From Nocardioidaceae bacterium (GTDB lineage: Bacteria > Actinomycetota > Actinomycetes > Propionibacteriales > Nocardioidaceae): a DNA stretch of 64,000 nt. Position numbers and translations under genes: made by a program. Shown one piece after another: positions 32,031 to 43,213 of this stretch (within the stretch, counting starts at the first letter, position 1; every line of letters starts with the position of its first letter). The notes under the pieces are model-generated. The model saw only the letters and a program-made list of their open reading frames with translations, did not search any database and had not been told where the DNA came from. The DNA is taken from NCBI GenBank assembly GCA_030447805.1, contig JAUJOE010000003.1, forward strand, positions 280,727-344,726. The letters are read 5' to 3'.

Positions 32031-32288
32031 ATGACGCTCCATCCCGGTCTCGTCGGCCAGCGCGTCGTCGTACGCCGAGTGGTCCGCGGCGAGGTCGGGC
32101 CGAGCGGCGGGCCGGCCCTGACCGACGTACTCGGGATCTTGGAGGCATGGGACGACCAAACGCTCTCGGTACGTCGAGAAGGCGGCCAGCTGGTGACCGT
32201 GCCGGTCGCGGACGTGGTGGCTGGTAAGCAGATCCCCGCTCGGGCGAAGCGGCGAGGTGCGGGTGGGCCGCGCTCGACCACCGGCTAG
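32031..32288 (+). CDS. small hypothetical protein, SH3-like N-terminal domain of actinobacterial acetyltransferases
   Basis: GQRVVVRRVVRGEVGPSGGPALTDVLGILEAWDDQTLSVRREGGQLVTVPVADVVAGKQIP. Confidence 0.5.
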   Translation: MTLHPGLVGQRVVVRRVVRGEVGPSGGPALTDVLGILEAWDDQTLSVRREGGQLVTVPVADVVAGKQIPARAKRRGAGGPRSTTG

Positions 32289-33929
32289 CGGCAGACAACC
32301 CGGTCTTGCCGCGTGTACTCCGAGTGGGTGACGTCGGAGTCGACGCGCTCACCGCGCCGGAGGAACACCCGGGTCACGTCGACCTCGAAACCGGGGCTCC
32401 CCGGCTGCGGCCAAGCAGCGCGGCGACCTGACCACGTTTACCCTCGGTTTGTCCAGCTGGTAGCGGTTCGACGTTCGCACCTTGATCTGCCAGTACCGGG
32501 TGCTCCACAGGTCGACGTGCACGATCGCGCCGCCGCCTCGCGACCGCTCGACCGTCGCGCGGAAGAACACGCCGTACGGGCTGTCGTTGCGGAGCAGCAG
32601 GTCGCGGTTTGGCGGACGCACGCGAGCGTCGCGGCCTAGCGGGTATTGGCCCGTGTAGAAGACCGTCGGAGAGTGCTTGAGGACGGCCAGGCCGGCTTTG
32701 AATGCGGCGTCGAAGGTGGTGGCCGCCAAGAGGGTCGCTGGCTGCACATCGCGGCGAGCATCGACCTGGTCAAGGAAGCTCAGCGTCTCACCGGGCTTCA
32801 GCAGTACGCCGTCGAGCTGCCGAGCGGCCGGCGCAAGCTCGGAGACGGCCACGGTGGAGTACCGCGTGCTGGCAGTTGCCACCGGCGTACGGACCCCCAG
32901 CTCCCGGGCGTCTCTCGTGGTGAACGTCGACTCTATCCGCTTGGTACTGACCGCCGCCGTGCGTTCGTCGCCCTCTCGGCTGACCGCGCGGAGCACGGCG
33001 GCCGCCCACTCCTCCGCACCGACGGAGATGCCGGTGCGGCTCGGAATCACCACCGGACGCGACTTCCCAAAGACGATCTTGGCCTTGACCGGTGCGTTGG
33101 GCAGCGTCCCGATCACCCCCTGGGAGCGTTGGTACAGACGGCTGGCGTCGACCGTCAGCCGAAGGTCGGAGTCCACCACCTCGGTGCCCAGCACAGGCGC
33201 GAAGATCTTCGGTTCCAAGGTGAGCTTCGTGTCGGCCACCCGCAGCGTCGCCGGCTCGCTGACGGCTCGGGTAGCGACGGTGCCGGCGAACGTTCGGGCC
33301 TCGGTGTTGGTGATCGCCGGCTCCACCGGCGCCACGGGTAGCCGAACCGTACGCTCCCCCGCCCGCACGGCGGCGGCCAGGCGTTGCTTGGACTCCTCGA
33401 CGGCAAGGGCCTGGCCGGTGCGTCCGAACACCACCTGCGGGCGCCCGGATGCGAACGACACCGTAGCGTCGCGCGGCTCGCGCCTGACGTCGGCGGCCAC
33501 CCGGGCCAGCGCGGCGTCGAGCTTGGCCTCATCGATGACGAGCTCCGGGTCGATCTCCGCACCGCCGAGCAACACCCGAACCATGTGCCGAGGGTCCCAG
33601 CTCTCCCCACCGAGCGCGGTGTGAATGCTGGCGTCGATGTCGAAATCCATCCCCGCCCGCTGCGGCTTGAGGCGGTATCGATCACCGGCCGCCACCAGCG
33701 TCAGCGGCTTCTCGATCCGCGACCCGAGCCCTTCGTCTACGGCGACCCGAGCCTGGCTGGGTGTCATGCCGCCCACGTCTACCCCGCCGATCGCCGTACC
33801 CCACGGCAGCTTGTTGCCTGCGGCGAAGTAGCCGATGGCGTACAGCCCAACGAGGATGCCGATCACGCCGAAGAGGAACAAGAACCCGTAGCGCACGTCG
33901 TGGGTCTTCGGCAGGTCGTCGTCGTACAC
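32285..33929 (-). CDS. VanW-family protein, C-terminal frameshift near 32420
   Basis: N-terminal TM, G5/YkfI-like repeats, SYSTVAVSELAPAARQLDGVLLKPGETLSF; own reverse translation recovers the C-terminus FEVDVTRVFLRRGERVDSDVTHSEYTRQDRVVCR. Confidence 0.85.
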
Positions 33930-33947
33930 CCCGGCGCTCTCGACTCC

Positions 33948-34328
33948 TCACGTCGGGTCACCTGCTGCAACCCCCGGCCACATCGCGGTGACCAACACCG
34001 ACACGGTGGCCACGAGCAGGAACGCCTTTCCGAGCAGGTCGCCGGCGATGACGTAGTCGCCTTCTGGACGTCCGTTCAGCAACGCGGCAAGCCCGGCGAC
34101 CCAGCCGCCGGCGGCGGCGAAGCCCAGCGCCCTGGTGCCGCCCCGGGCCAGCACCACTGTCGCGACGGAGGCGCCGACGCCGAGCAGCAGACCCCACGGT
34201 ACGACGATGTCGCCCGGCCGCCAGGCCGCCCGCGACAACAACCCAGCCAGGACCGCCACGCCAACCGACAGCGCGGCGACGACGGCAGCCGTCACCAGGC
34301 CCATGACCGTGCGGCTCGCTGCGCGCAC
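33948..34328 (-). CDS. small integral membrane protein (DUF6113-like)
   Basis: Four hydrophobic segments; located between vanW-like and mshB-like genes. Confidence 0.6.
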   Translation of the reverse strand: MRAASRTVMGLVTAAVVAALSVGVAVLAGLLSRAAWRPGDIVVPWGLLLGVGASVATVVLARGGTRALGFAAAGGWVAGLAALLNGRPEGDYVIAGDLLGKAFLLVATVSVLVTAMWPGVAAGDPT

Positions 34329-34329
34329 C

Positions 34330-35246
34330 GGTCAGGCCACGCCTGCGAAGAGGTCGGTCGCTCGCCTGGGGCCGCGCCGGCGCGGCCCTTCACCAGCCGG
34401 TAGAACTCCTTGCTCCACACCTGGTTGCCGAGGTTGTTCGACATCGCGAAGAACGGACCGTCGACGCTGATCTGGGTGGCGTGCGCAGCCATCGCGGCCA
34501 GCTTCTGCTCGACGTAGGCGTCACCGTCGATCTCGGCGGTGAGGAACTCATCAGCGACCGCGAAGGGCGGCAGCGGCCCGTCGGGGTCCATCCCCTCGAA
34601 CGTCGTTGTGTCGCCCATCTCGCGCAGCCGGCGCATGCCCTCGCGAAACAGCGACTCCGACATTGCCGTCCAGTAGATCTTGGCGACGTCCCAGGCGGCG
34701 CCGAGGTCGGGGCGGTACGACGGCGCGGCGGCCAGCGCGGCGGCGTACATCGCGACCCGATGGGCCTGGACGTGGTCAGGGTGGCCGTAGCCGCCCGCCT
34801 CGTCGTACGTCACCAAGACCTGGGGGCGCACCTCGCGGATGATCTCGACGAGGTGGTTGGCGGCCTCGGTGAGGTCGGCTGCCCAGAAGGAGTCGGGGCG
34901 TACGTCGGGGGCGCCGTCGCGAGCCCGGCCGGGTTGTAGGCCATCCCGGTGTCGCGGTAGCGCCCCGGGCCGCCGAGGAAGCGGTAGTCGGTAACGCCGA
35001 GCGCCGCCATGGCCTTCTCCAGCTCGCCGATGCGGTACTGGCCCAGCTTGTCGTCGTTGTCCGGCGCGAGGTGCGCCAGCTCCTCGACCAGCACCTCGCC
35101 CTCCTCGCCGAGCGTGCAGGTGACCAACGTGACCTGAGCCCCTCGGCGACGTACCTGGCCATCGAGGCGCCGTTGTTGATCGACTCGTCGTCGGGGTGCG
35201 CGTGGACAAGGAGCATCCGGCGGTCGGGCGCGGAGCCAGCAGTCAT
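34330..35246 (-). CDS. mshB: PIG-L family deacetylase, probable mycothiol-pathway MshB, several frameshifts
   Basis: [109 protein letters not shown]. Confidence 0.88.
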
Positions 35247-35310
35247 AACGAAAGCCTACGACGCCGCGGGTGTCCGGTTTGACCCGATCGGTTTGGCCAC
35301 CGCCGCTAGC

Positions 35311-35350
35311 ATCCGACGCTGAGACCGCTATGACGTGCTCAGCGTCGGAT
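35311..35350 (-). terminator. Perfect 13-bp stem hairpin at the 3' end of the Nudix-APH gene
   Basis: atccgacgctgag (14-nt loop containing the stop) ctcagcgtcggat. Confidence 0.6.
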
Positions 35351-36497
35351 CCTCCGGCGCAGCAGCAGCGAGGGCTCGCTCGATGACTGGCAGTCGGGAG
35401 CGCAGGTCGGCAACGGCTCGGGCTGTGTGCTCGGGCTCACCGATCTTCCCCAGGTTGAGCATGCCGGTGTCGCCAGCGGCCTGGCCGTGTCTGATGAGCC
35501 GGACAGAGCGATCGATCCGTGGCCCGACGCCGGCGAGGATGTCGGTGGCCGACACGTCGCCGTACGTCTCTGCCATCACCGTCAGCCGGTACGCCGACTG
35601 GTGCGGTGGCAGGGCACGGTGCAGCGGCACCCAGTTCCAGGCAGCGAAGGCCAGGTCTTCCAGTCGCGTGCCCGGGCCGGCCACGTCCCAGTCGAACACT
35701 CCGACCACCCGCTCGCCGGTGGCACTGGAACTGACGGCGACGTTGTACGGCGCGAAGTCGTGGTGGCAGATCAGCTCTCCCGCCGCAAGCTGGCGGCTCC
35801 CCCATCGCCACGGGCCGTCGGAGGAGTAGCCCTCGACGGCGTCGTGGTAACGGCGCAGCCACCGCATCGCACTCACCAGCACGTCGAGCGCCGCCATTTC
35901 GCCGTCGACCGTGATGACCCGCCCGGGCAGGTAGGTCAGCGCCTCTCTGCCGCGTTCGTCGACGCCGAGCACCTCGGGCACACCGTCGAAGCCGACCGCG
36001 CGCAGGTGCCGCAGCAGCCCGTGCACGGCCGGAGTCCACGGACCGGTTGGCCGGCGTACCGTCGGCCCCACCCGTACCGCTCCGCCGACGTTTCCCCCCT
36101 CCAGCCGCTGACCGTCGAGCAGCCGGGCGCGCAGCTCGGCCAGGAAGGGGCGGTCCGAGGGCAACCAGTCCACCTCGTCGAGCTCCTCCGGACCGAGCCA
36201 CCTGACCGCGTCGTGCTCACGCGGAGTCGGCTCGCCCGATACGACCGCGGCGACGTGTGCCGTGAGCTCGTACCCCGGCTTGATCGGGACGCAGCCGGCC
36301 AGCGACGAGACCACCACCACCTCGCACCCGAGCTCCTCGCGCACCTCACGCACGACCGCGTCGTTGGCCGTCTCCCCGGCGTGGACCTTGCCGCCTGGCA
36401 GCTCCCAGCCGCCCGCCACGTCCGCCGGCCCGACGCGTCGAGCGGCGAGCACCCGGCCGTGCCGCACGATCGCCGCAGCGGCCACCTCGAGAGCCAT
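35328..36497 (-). CDS. Fusion of NUDIX hydrolase and aminoglycoside phosphotransferase-like kinase
   Basis: N-term [27 protein letters not shown]-term LTYLPGRV...[13 protein letters not shown]...[23 protein letters not shown], in one uninterrupted 389-aa frame. Confidence 0.88.
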   Translation of the reverse strand: MALEVAAAAIVRHGRVLAARRVGPADVAGGWELPGGKVHAGETANDAVVREVREELGCEVVVVSSLAGCVPIKPGYELTAHVAAVVSGEPTPREHDAVRWLGPEELDEVDWLPSDRPFLAELRARLLDGQRLEGGNVGGAVRVGPTVRRPTGPWTPAVHGLLRHLRAVGFDGVPEVLGVDERGREALTYLPGRVITVDGEMAALDVLVSAMRWLRRYHDAVEGYSSDGPWRWGSRQLAAGELICHHDFAPYNVAVSSSATGERVVGVFDWDVAGPGTRLEDLAFAAWNWVPLHRALPPHQSAYRLTVMAETYGDVSATDILAGVGPRIDRSVRLIRHGQAAGDTGMLNLGKIGEPEHTARAVADLRSRLPVIERALAAAAPEDPTLSTS

Positions 36498-36600
36498 CGC
36501 CGCACCCTATCGACGCGCGCCATACTCGGCCCGTAACTTTCCGGGAACTCCAACCCGGCTGCGGACATAAGCAGGTGTGAGGCCACTCGAGGGGACGTTC

Positions 36601-37209
36601 ATGAGCCAGCCCGACACCGAGCCGTCGGACCCGGTGCTGGTCGAGCAGCTCAACGCCGGCGGTGGCAGCGCGCTCGCGACCCTTTTCGACCGGCACGGCG
36701 ACGCGATCTACAACTACTGCTTCCGGCGTACGGCGTCCTGGCACGCCGCTGAGGACGCGACCGCCACCGTCTTCCTGGAGGCCTGGCGTGGCCGCGGCCG
36801 GGTTTCGGCGTACGACGACTCGGCGCTGCCGTGGCTGTACGGCATCGCCAACAACGTGTGCCGCAACCTGGCCCGCACGTCCCGGCGCCACCTGCACGCG
36901 GTCGGTCGGATGCCGACGGAGGGGACGGCACCCGACCCCGCCGACCTGGTGGCCGACCAGGTCGACAGCGAGCGCCGGATGGCTGCGGTTCTCGCGGCCA
37001 TCCGGCGGTTGCCGCGGCGCGAGCAGGACGTGCTTGCCCTGGTGGCCTGGACCGGACTCAGCTACGAACAAGCCGCAGCCGCGCTGGATGTGCCGGTCGG
37101 CACCGTGCGGTCGCGCTTGTCCCGGGCCCGCCAGCGCCTGGCCACCTCGCTGGCCTCGCTCGACAACTCGACGTCTACTCACCCACGAACTGGGGACGAC
37201 CATGCCTGA
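36601..37209 (+). CDS. sigma-70 family RNA polymerase sigma factor (ECF)
   Basis: LFDRHGDAIYNYCFRRTASWHAAEDATATVFLEAWRGRG; LPRREQDVLALVAWTGLSYEQAAAALDVPVGTVRSRLSRARQRL. Confidence 0.93.
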   Translation: MSQPDTEPSDPVLVEQLNAGGGSALATLFDRHGDAIYNYCFRRTASWHAAEDATATVFLEAWRGRGRVSAYDDSALPWLYGIANNVCRNLARTSRRHLHAVGRMPTEGTAPDPADLVADQVDSERRMAAVLAAIRRLPRREQDVLALVAWTGLSYEQAAAALDVPVGTVRSRLSRARQRLATSLASLDNSTSTHPRTGDDHA

Positions 37210-38326
37210 CACACCAGACCTCACTCCGCCACCCGAGCAGCCGATGCCCGACGAGGCGCGCGCCCACATCCGCCGTCAGCTTGCAGGAGCGGCGGCCGGC
37301 GACGACACGGGCCAGGGTGGCCGCGGCGCCGCGGTTCGTTGGGGGCGCTGGACCACCCCGGTGGTCGCCGCGGCCGCGGTTGTTGCCGTCGTACTCGGTG
37401 CGTTCGCGGTCAGGACAACCCAAGACAACAGCAGCGGACCTGGCCGCGGCTCCCTGCAGCCCGCCGACACATCAACCGGGTCACCGGACACCGCGAAGCC
37501 AACTGGCGCGCCTGGCACTGCCTCGGCTTCCGCATCCCCAGGGCCGGGGCTAAAGACACCTACACCGCCTCCTCCGACGGCTACCAACGGGCTTCCCGTG
37601 CCTCCACCGACGACAGTGCAGCCAACCGGCGCACCTGGCACTGCCTCGCCGTCCGCATCACCGGGGCCTGGGATGACCACAGTGCCGACACCGCCTGCAT
37701 TGCCGCCCAACCCTCCACCGCCTACTGCAGTTCTGCCCGGCGGCCCCGAGTTCCCTGACGAGGCGGTCAGCTGCGACGACGAGGTCAAGGAGTTCGCGCG
37801 CTTCGAGCCCAGCCTGCGTGACGCCGCGGTAACCGCGCAGCGAGAAACCGCTCTCGGCACCATCTACCTGTACGAGACGAACACCGCGTGGGTGGTCTGC
37901 GACGACTCCACCGCGGTCCCAGGCGGCCCCCATTCGGAGCGGGGATACACCCCAACACTCATCTCGTTCCACAAGAAGTCCCAGGATTACTCCCTCTACC
38001 TGGACACGTTGGCCGTCAGCCAGAACTACATCGCCAGCCCGGACGGCGCGTACAGCTACTTCTTTGCAGGCGGCCACGACTTCGACGGAGTCCAGGCCAT
38101 CTCCTACACCTTCCCCGACGGCCACACCGAAGACGCGGTTGTCGGCAAGAACGGATTCTGGTCGATGAGCTACCTGCCTACAGATGGCGTGCTGGCGGAC
38201 CCCAGGACGAATACCTCCCGGCTTGACCCGATAAAGGTGAAACTCCGCCACTCCTACGACAACTTCTGGGTCGCCTCCCTGGAGTGGGGTGAGGACACCT
38301 GCGCCCAGCTCAACCACGGCTGCTAG
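37202..38326 (+). CDS. single-TM protein with duplicated Pro/Ser/Thr linker and ectodomain, sigma-linked
   Basis: TM TTPVVAAAAVVAVVLGAFAV; duplicated PTGAPGTAS(A/P)SASPGPG linker; overlaps the sigma gene. Confidence 0.75.
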   Translation: MPDTPDLTPPPEQPMPDEARAHIRRQLAGAAAGDDTGQGGRGAAVRWGRWTTPVVAAAAVVAVVLGAFAVRTTQDNSSGPGRGSLQPADTSTGSPDTAKPTGAPGTASASASPGPGLKTPTPPPPTATNGLPVPPPTTVQPTGAPGTASPSASPGPGMTTVPTPPALPPNPPPPTAVLPGGPEFPDEAVSCDDEVKEFARFEPSLRDAAVTAQRETALGTIYLYETNTAWVVCDDSTAVPGGPHSERGYTPTLISFHKKSQDYSLYLDTLAVSQNYIASPDGAYSYFFAGGHDFDGVQAISYTFPDGHTEDAVVGKNGFWSMSYLPTDGVLADPRTNTSRLDPIKVKLRHSYDNFWVASLEWGEDTCAQLNHGC

Positions 38327-38600
38327 GCGGGGACACACCGGCGCTGGACAAAGGGAGAGACCGGCGAGGGACTCGAAGCGCCGTAAAGGAGCGAAGCGAA
38401 GGCGCGAGAGCCATCGCCGGGCTCGACCGGGCCAGGGCCACCGCGTACGAGCCGCAGCCTCGACGACGGCAAGGCCAGCTCCAACGTGACAGAACAGACA
38501 GCCCCTTACCCCCATCCTGGAGAGATTCCGTCCGCGCCGATGTGGTTGGATTTCGGGCAGGAATGGCACGGCCTGAGCCGAGCGCCGTAAAGGGGTTTGG

Positions 38601-39389
38601 ATGTCGAGTGGAGTGTTGGGGCCGCAGCGCGCTGAGGTTCCAGCTAAGACGCTGCGCCAGGACAACTGGTGGGTTGCGCCGGTCACTACCTTCCTCGTGT
38701 TCCTGGCGTTCATCATCTACTCGACCTGGCGCGCCTTCGACGGCGACAACTACTACTCCTCGCCGTACCTCTCGCCGTTCTACTCCCCGTGCCTGACCGA
38801 CTCCTGCGTCGAGGGCTCGTCTGACTTCGGCCAGCCGTTCTCGTGGTGGCAGCTGTCGCCTGCCCTGCTGATCTTGATCTTCCCGCTCGGCTTCCGGCTG
38901 ACCTGCTACTACTACCGCAAGGCCTACTACCGGGCGTTCTGGCTCTCCCCACCCGCCTGCGCGGTCGCCGAGCCGCACTCCAACTACACCGGCGAGACCC
39001 GGTTCCCGCTGATCTTTCAGAACATCCACCGCTACTTCTGGTACGCCGCGATGCTGGTCTCGCTGGTGCTGACCTTCGACGTGCTGCTCGCCTTCCGCGA
39101 CGCGGACCACGAGTGGGGCCACATGGGCCTCGGCACGCTGATCATGCTGGTCAACGTCGTGCTGATCTGGCTGTACACCCTGTCGTGCCACTCCTGCCGC
39201 CACATCGTCGGCGGGCGGCTGCGGCACTTCTCCAAGCACCCGATGCGCTACAAGCTGTGGACCTGGGTGTCGAAGCTGAACCGCGACCACGCGAAGTACG
39301 CCTGGGTGTCGCTGTTCTCCGTCGCGCTCACCGACTTCTACATCTACCTGCTGGCGACCGGCCAGTTCACCGACCCGAGGTTCTTCTGA
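38601..39389 (+). CDS. succinate dehydrogenase membrane-anchor subunit (cytochrome b-like)
   Basis: Five or so TM segments with His residues; immediately upstream of SdhA. Confidence 0.8.
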   Translation: MSSGVLGPQRAEVPAKTLRQDNWWVAPVTTFLVFLAFIIYSTWRAFDGDNYYSSPYLSPFYSPCLTDSCVEGSSDFGQPFSWWQLSPALLILIFPLGFRLTCYYYRKAYYRAFWLSPPACAVAEPHSNYTGETRFPLIFQNIHRYFWYAAMLVSLVLTFDVLLAFRDADHEWGHMGLGTLIMLVNVVLIWLYTLSCHSCRHIVGGRLRHFSKHPMRYKLWTWVSKLNRDHAKYAWVSLFSVALTDFYIYLLATGQFTDPRFF

Positions 39390-39394
39390 CGGCC

Positions 39395-41317
39395 ATGACC
39401 GACACCACCGGCAGCCCTGACACCACCGGCAGCACCGCGGCTGATGCACCGACTCGCCACCCGATGACCGGCAACCGCCTGACTGCTGAGGCTGCCGCGG
39501 AGGGGCACGGGTTCGAGGAGCACGCGTACGACGTCGTGGTGATCGGCGCTGGGGGCGCTGGGCTGCGCGCCGCGATCGCCGCGCACGACGCCGGCGCGCG
39601 CACCGCGATCGTGTGCAAGTCGCTGCTCGGCAAGGCCCACACCGTGATGGCCGAGGGTGGCATCGCCGCGGCCATGGGCAACGCCTACCCCGAGGACAAC
39701 TGGAAGGTGCACTTCCGCGACACGATGCGCGGCGGGAAGATGCTCAACCACTGGCGGATGGCCGAGCTGCACGCGCAGGAGGCTCCTGAGCGCGTCCTCG
39801 AGCTGGAGGAGTGGGGGGCGCTGTTCGACCGCACCAGCGACGGCCTCATCTCCCAGCGCGACTTCGGTGGCCATCGCTACGCCCGCCTCGCCCACGTCGG
39901 CGACCGCACCGGGCTGGAGATGATCCGCACCCTGCAGCAACGGGCCGTCGCGCTCGGCATCGACGTGTTCATGGAGTGCACGATCACCGAGATCTTCAAG
40001 ACTCCCTCGGACGAGGGTGAGCGCGTCTCCGGCGCGTTCGGCTACTGGCGCGAGACCGGCCGCTTCATCGTCTTCAAGACCCCCAGCGTGGTGCTCGCCA
40101 CCGGAGGCATCGGCAAGTCGTACCGGGTGACGAGCAACTCCTGGGAGTACACCGGCGACGGGCACGCGCTCGCGCTGCGCACCGGGGCGTCGCTGATCAA
40201 CATGGAGTTCGTGCAGTTCCACCCGACCGGGATGGTGTGGCCGCCCTCGGTGCGCGGCATCTTGGTGACGGAGTCGGTGCGCGGCGATGGCGGCGTACTC
40301 CGCAACTCCGAGGGCAAGCGGTTCATGTTCGACTACATCCCCGAGTACTTCAAAGGGGAGACCGCCGACAACGAAGAAGAGGCCGACCGGTGGTACGAGG
40401 ACAAGACGAACAACCGCCGGCCCCCTGAGCTGCTGCCGCGCGACGAGGTGGCGCGGGCGATCAACTCCGAGATCAAGGCCGACCGCGGCTCACCCCACGG
40501 CGGGGTGTTCCTCGACATCGCCTCGCGGCGCGACGCGGAGTTCATCCAGCGGCGGCTCCCGTCGATGTACCACCAGTTCAAGGAGCTCGCCGACGTCGAC
40601 ATCACGGCGGAGCCGATGGAGATCGGGCCGACCTGCCACTACGTGATGGGCGGTGTCGAGGTCGACCCCGACACCGGCGCGTCCAGCGTCGAGGGCCTGT
40701 ACGCCGCGGGCGAGGTGGCCGGCGGAATGCACGGCTCGAACCGGCTCGGCGGCAACTCCCTGTCTGACCTGCTCGTCTTCGGCAACCGGGCCGGCATCGA
40801 CGCGGCGCAGACCGCCTTGAAGTCCAGCAACCAGTCCCTGCAGGTGCGCGACGAGGAGGTCAGGGCGGCGGCCGAGCGTGCCCTCGCGCCGTTCTCGATC
40901 GCCGGCGGTGAGAACCCCTACACGATCCAGTACAACCTGCAGGATCTGATGCAGAACCTGGTCGGAATCATCCGCAAGTCCGACGAGCTGAGCACGTCAC
41001 TTCGCGAGATCGAGGCCCTGAAGGAACGGGCCAGTCGGCTCTCGGTCGAGGGCAACCGCCAGTACAACCCTGGCTGGCACCTGGCCCTCGACCTGTCGAA
41101 CATGCTGCTCGTGTCGGAGTGCATCGCCACCGCGGCGCTGGAGCGCCAGGAGTCCCGCGGTGGACACACCCGCGACGACTTCCCCGGCCCCGACCCGCAC
41201 TGGGGCGGGCGCAACCTCGTACTGACGTTGGGCGACGACGGTCGCGTCGAGCTCCGGCACCAGCCGCTGCCGGCGATGCCCGAGGAGCTGCAAGACCTGT
41301 TCGAGGCCCAGCCATGA
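39395..41317 (+). CDS. sdhA: succinate dehydrogenase/fumarate reductase flavoprotein subunit
   Basis: DVVVIGAGGAGLRAAIAAHDAG; HTVMAEGGIAAAMGN; HGSNRLGGNSLSDLLVFGNRAG. Confidence 0.95.
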   Translation: MTDTTGSPDTTGSTAADAPTRHPMTGNRLTAEAAAEGHGFEEHAYDVVVIGAGGAGLRAAIAAHDAGARTAIVCKSLLGKAHTVMAEGGIAAAMGNAYPEDNWKVHFRDTMRGGKMLNHWRMAELHAQEAPERVLELEEWGALFDRTSDGLISQRDFGGHRYARLAHVGDRTGLEMIRTLQQRAVALGIDVFMECTITEIFKTPSDEGERVSGAFGYWRETGRFIVFKTPSVVLATGGIGKSYRVTSNSWEYTGDGHALALRTGASLINMEFVQFHPTGMVWPPSVRGILVTESVRGDGGVLRNSEGKRFMFDYIPEYFKGETADNEEEADRWYEDKTNNRRPPELLPRDEVARAINSEIKADRGSPHGGVFLDIASRRDAEFIQRRLPSMYHQFKELADVDITAEPMEIGPTCHYVMGGVEVDPDTGASSVEGLYAAGEVAGGMHGSNRLGGNSLSDLLVFGNRAGIDAAQTALKSSNQSLQVRDEEVRAAAERALAPFSIAGGENPYTIQYNLQDLMQNLVGIIRKSDELSTSLREIEALKERASRLSVEGNRQYNPGWHLALDLSNMLLVSECIATAALERQESRGGHTRDDFPGPDPHWGGRNLVLTLGDDGRVELRHQPLPAMPEELQDLFEAQP

Positions 41318-41330
41318 CCGAGGTGAACTG

Positions 41331-42104
41331 ATGGGGTACGAGCTGAAGCTGCGGGTGTGGCGAGGCGACGCGTCCGGCGGCGGCCTGAACGAGTACGCCG
41401 TACAGGTCGAGGAGGGCGAGGTCGTGCTCGACGCGATCCACCGGCTACAGGCGACCCAAGCCGGTGACCTGGCCGTGCGGTGGAACTGCAAGGCCGGCAA
41501 GTGCGGCTCGTGCAGCGCCGAGATCAACGGCCGGCCGCGGCTGATGTGCATGACCCGGCTCGCCGACTTCGCCGAGGGCGACGTCATCACGGTGACCCCG
41601 ATGCGGTCGTTCCCGGTGATCCGCGACCTGGTGACCGATGTCTCGTACAACTACGAGAAGGCCCGCGAGGTGCCGTCGTTCGCCCCCACTCCCCGAGACC
41701 CCGACGGCAAACGGCGGATGATGCAGGTCGACGTCGAGCGGGGCCAGGAGTTCCGCAAGTGCATCGAGTGCTTCTTGTGCCAGAACACCTGCCACGTCGT
41801 GCGTGACCACGACCACAACAAGCCGGCGTTCGCGGGTCCGCGGTTCTTCCTCCGGTACGCCGAGCTCGACATGCACCCGCTCGACACCAACGACCGGCGC
41901 AAGCTGTCCCAAGACGCCGCTGGACTCGGCATGTGCAACATCACCAAGTGCTGCACGGAGGTCTGCCCCGAGGGCATCAAGATCACCGACAACGCGATCA
42001 TCCCGATGAAGGAGCGGGTCGCCGACCGCAAGTACGACCCGGTCGTGTGGCTCGGCTCGAAGATCTTCAAGCGCGGTGACCGGGCCAGCCGCGAAGAGGT
42101 GTGA
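41331..42104 (+). CDS. sdhB: succinate dehydrogenase/fumarate reductase iron-sulfur subunit
   Basis: CKAGKCGSCSAEINGRPRLMC; CIECFLCQNTCHV; CNITKCCTEVCPEGIKIT. Confidence 0.95.
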   Translation: MGYELKLRVWRGDASGGGLNEYAVQVEEGEVVLDAIHRLQATQAGDLAVRWNCKAGKCGSCSAEINGRPRLMCMTRLADFAEGDVITVTPMRSFPVIRDLVTDVSYNYEKAREVPSFAPTPRDPDGKRRMMQVDVERGQEFRKCIECFLCQNTCHVVRDHDHNKPAFAGPRFFLRYAELDMHPLDTNDRRKLSQDAAGLGMCNITKCCTEVCPEGIKITDNAIIPMKERVADRKYDPVVWLGSKIFKRGDRASREEV

Positions 42105-43190
42105 AACCGTCGATTCCCCGTCGGCTGCTGAGTTATGGCTGAGGTCTGGACCGGACTGCAGGGAACTTGTCGACGAGTTCGTTGCCTCACATGGCAAGCG
42201 AGTCGGCCTCGACGGCTTCCTGGGCGCCCAGCCTCGTTCGACGAGCTTGTCGAGACCTGGCCGGTTCAGGCGTGCCACCAGAGTGAGACCACCCGCACCT
42301 TTGGCGTCGTACGGCTTCCGCTGGAACCTGCTCGACTCCACCACTCTCCGCTGGTGGCCGCAGGGGATCACCACGTCGGCCGACGCCTCCGAGACGGGGC
42401 TCGTCGGCGGTCGGGAGTTCGTCGTCGTGTCGTGGTACGCGAAGAAGGTCCGCAGGCGCAGCCCCGGCGTGCGGCTGACCTTCGTCGATGTCACCGACCG
42501 CGAGCGGCCGACGTACCACCATGTGCTGCTGGTCGAACCGGTCCGCGACGTTCGCACCGGTGCTGTGCAGCCGCGGCTGGTGCACGTGCACGCCGGCGGT
42601 ATCGCTTGGCACGGGACGACGATCTGGGTGGTCGACACGTACGGCGGGTTCCGGCTGTTCGATGTCCGGGACCTGCTGCGACTCGAGGGGGCGACCATCG
42701 AGGGGTACCGGTACGTGCTGCCGCAGCGGTCGTCGTACTCAGCAGCGGCTGAGGAGGGGACGCAGCGGTTCGCTTCTCGTTCGTCTCGCTGGACCGAAGC
42801 GGCTCGGTGCCGTGCCTGGTCACCGGCGAGTACGGCGGCGCGGACGCGACGCGGCGGCTCGCCCGGTTCCGGATCGACCCTGTTTCCGGCGGGTTGGCGT
42901 TGGACGACGGCGTCGCCCGGCCGGTGGAGGTCAGCCACGACGGACCGCAGCGGATGCAGGGTGCTGTGTCGGTGGGCGGTCGGCAGTACCTGGCGACCAG
43001 CAACGGACGGTGGCACCGTGGGACCTTGTGGAGCAGGCAGGGCGATGAGGCGCTGCAGGAACGCGGGCCCGTGCTGGCGGTCGGCCCCGAGGACCTGGCC
43101 TACTGGCGGCAGCGGGACGAGCTGTGGAACGTCACCGAGCACCCCCTGCGCCGGTACGTCTACGCCGTGCCGCGGGCCAAGCTCGACTAA
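42076..43190 (+). CDS. hypothetical protein, frameshift near 42755; start uncertain
   Basis: YGFRWNLLDSTTLRWWPQGITTSADASETG...VVDTYGGFRLFDVRDLLRL then PCLVTGEYGGADATRRLARFRIDP...YAVPRAKLD. Confidence 0.55.
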
Positions 43191-43213
43191 CAAGCCGCGC
43201 CGCCCCGCAGCCG

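Noticed and set aside
38326-38600. Possible ncRNA between the sigma-linked protein and sdhC
   Set aside because: GC-rich with short repeated strings (gcgccgtaaagg twice) but no convincing fold or promoter/terminator pair visible.
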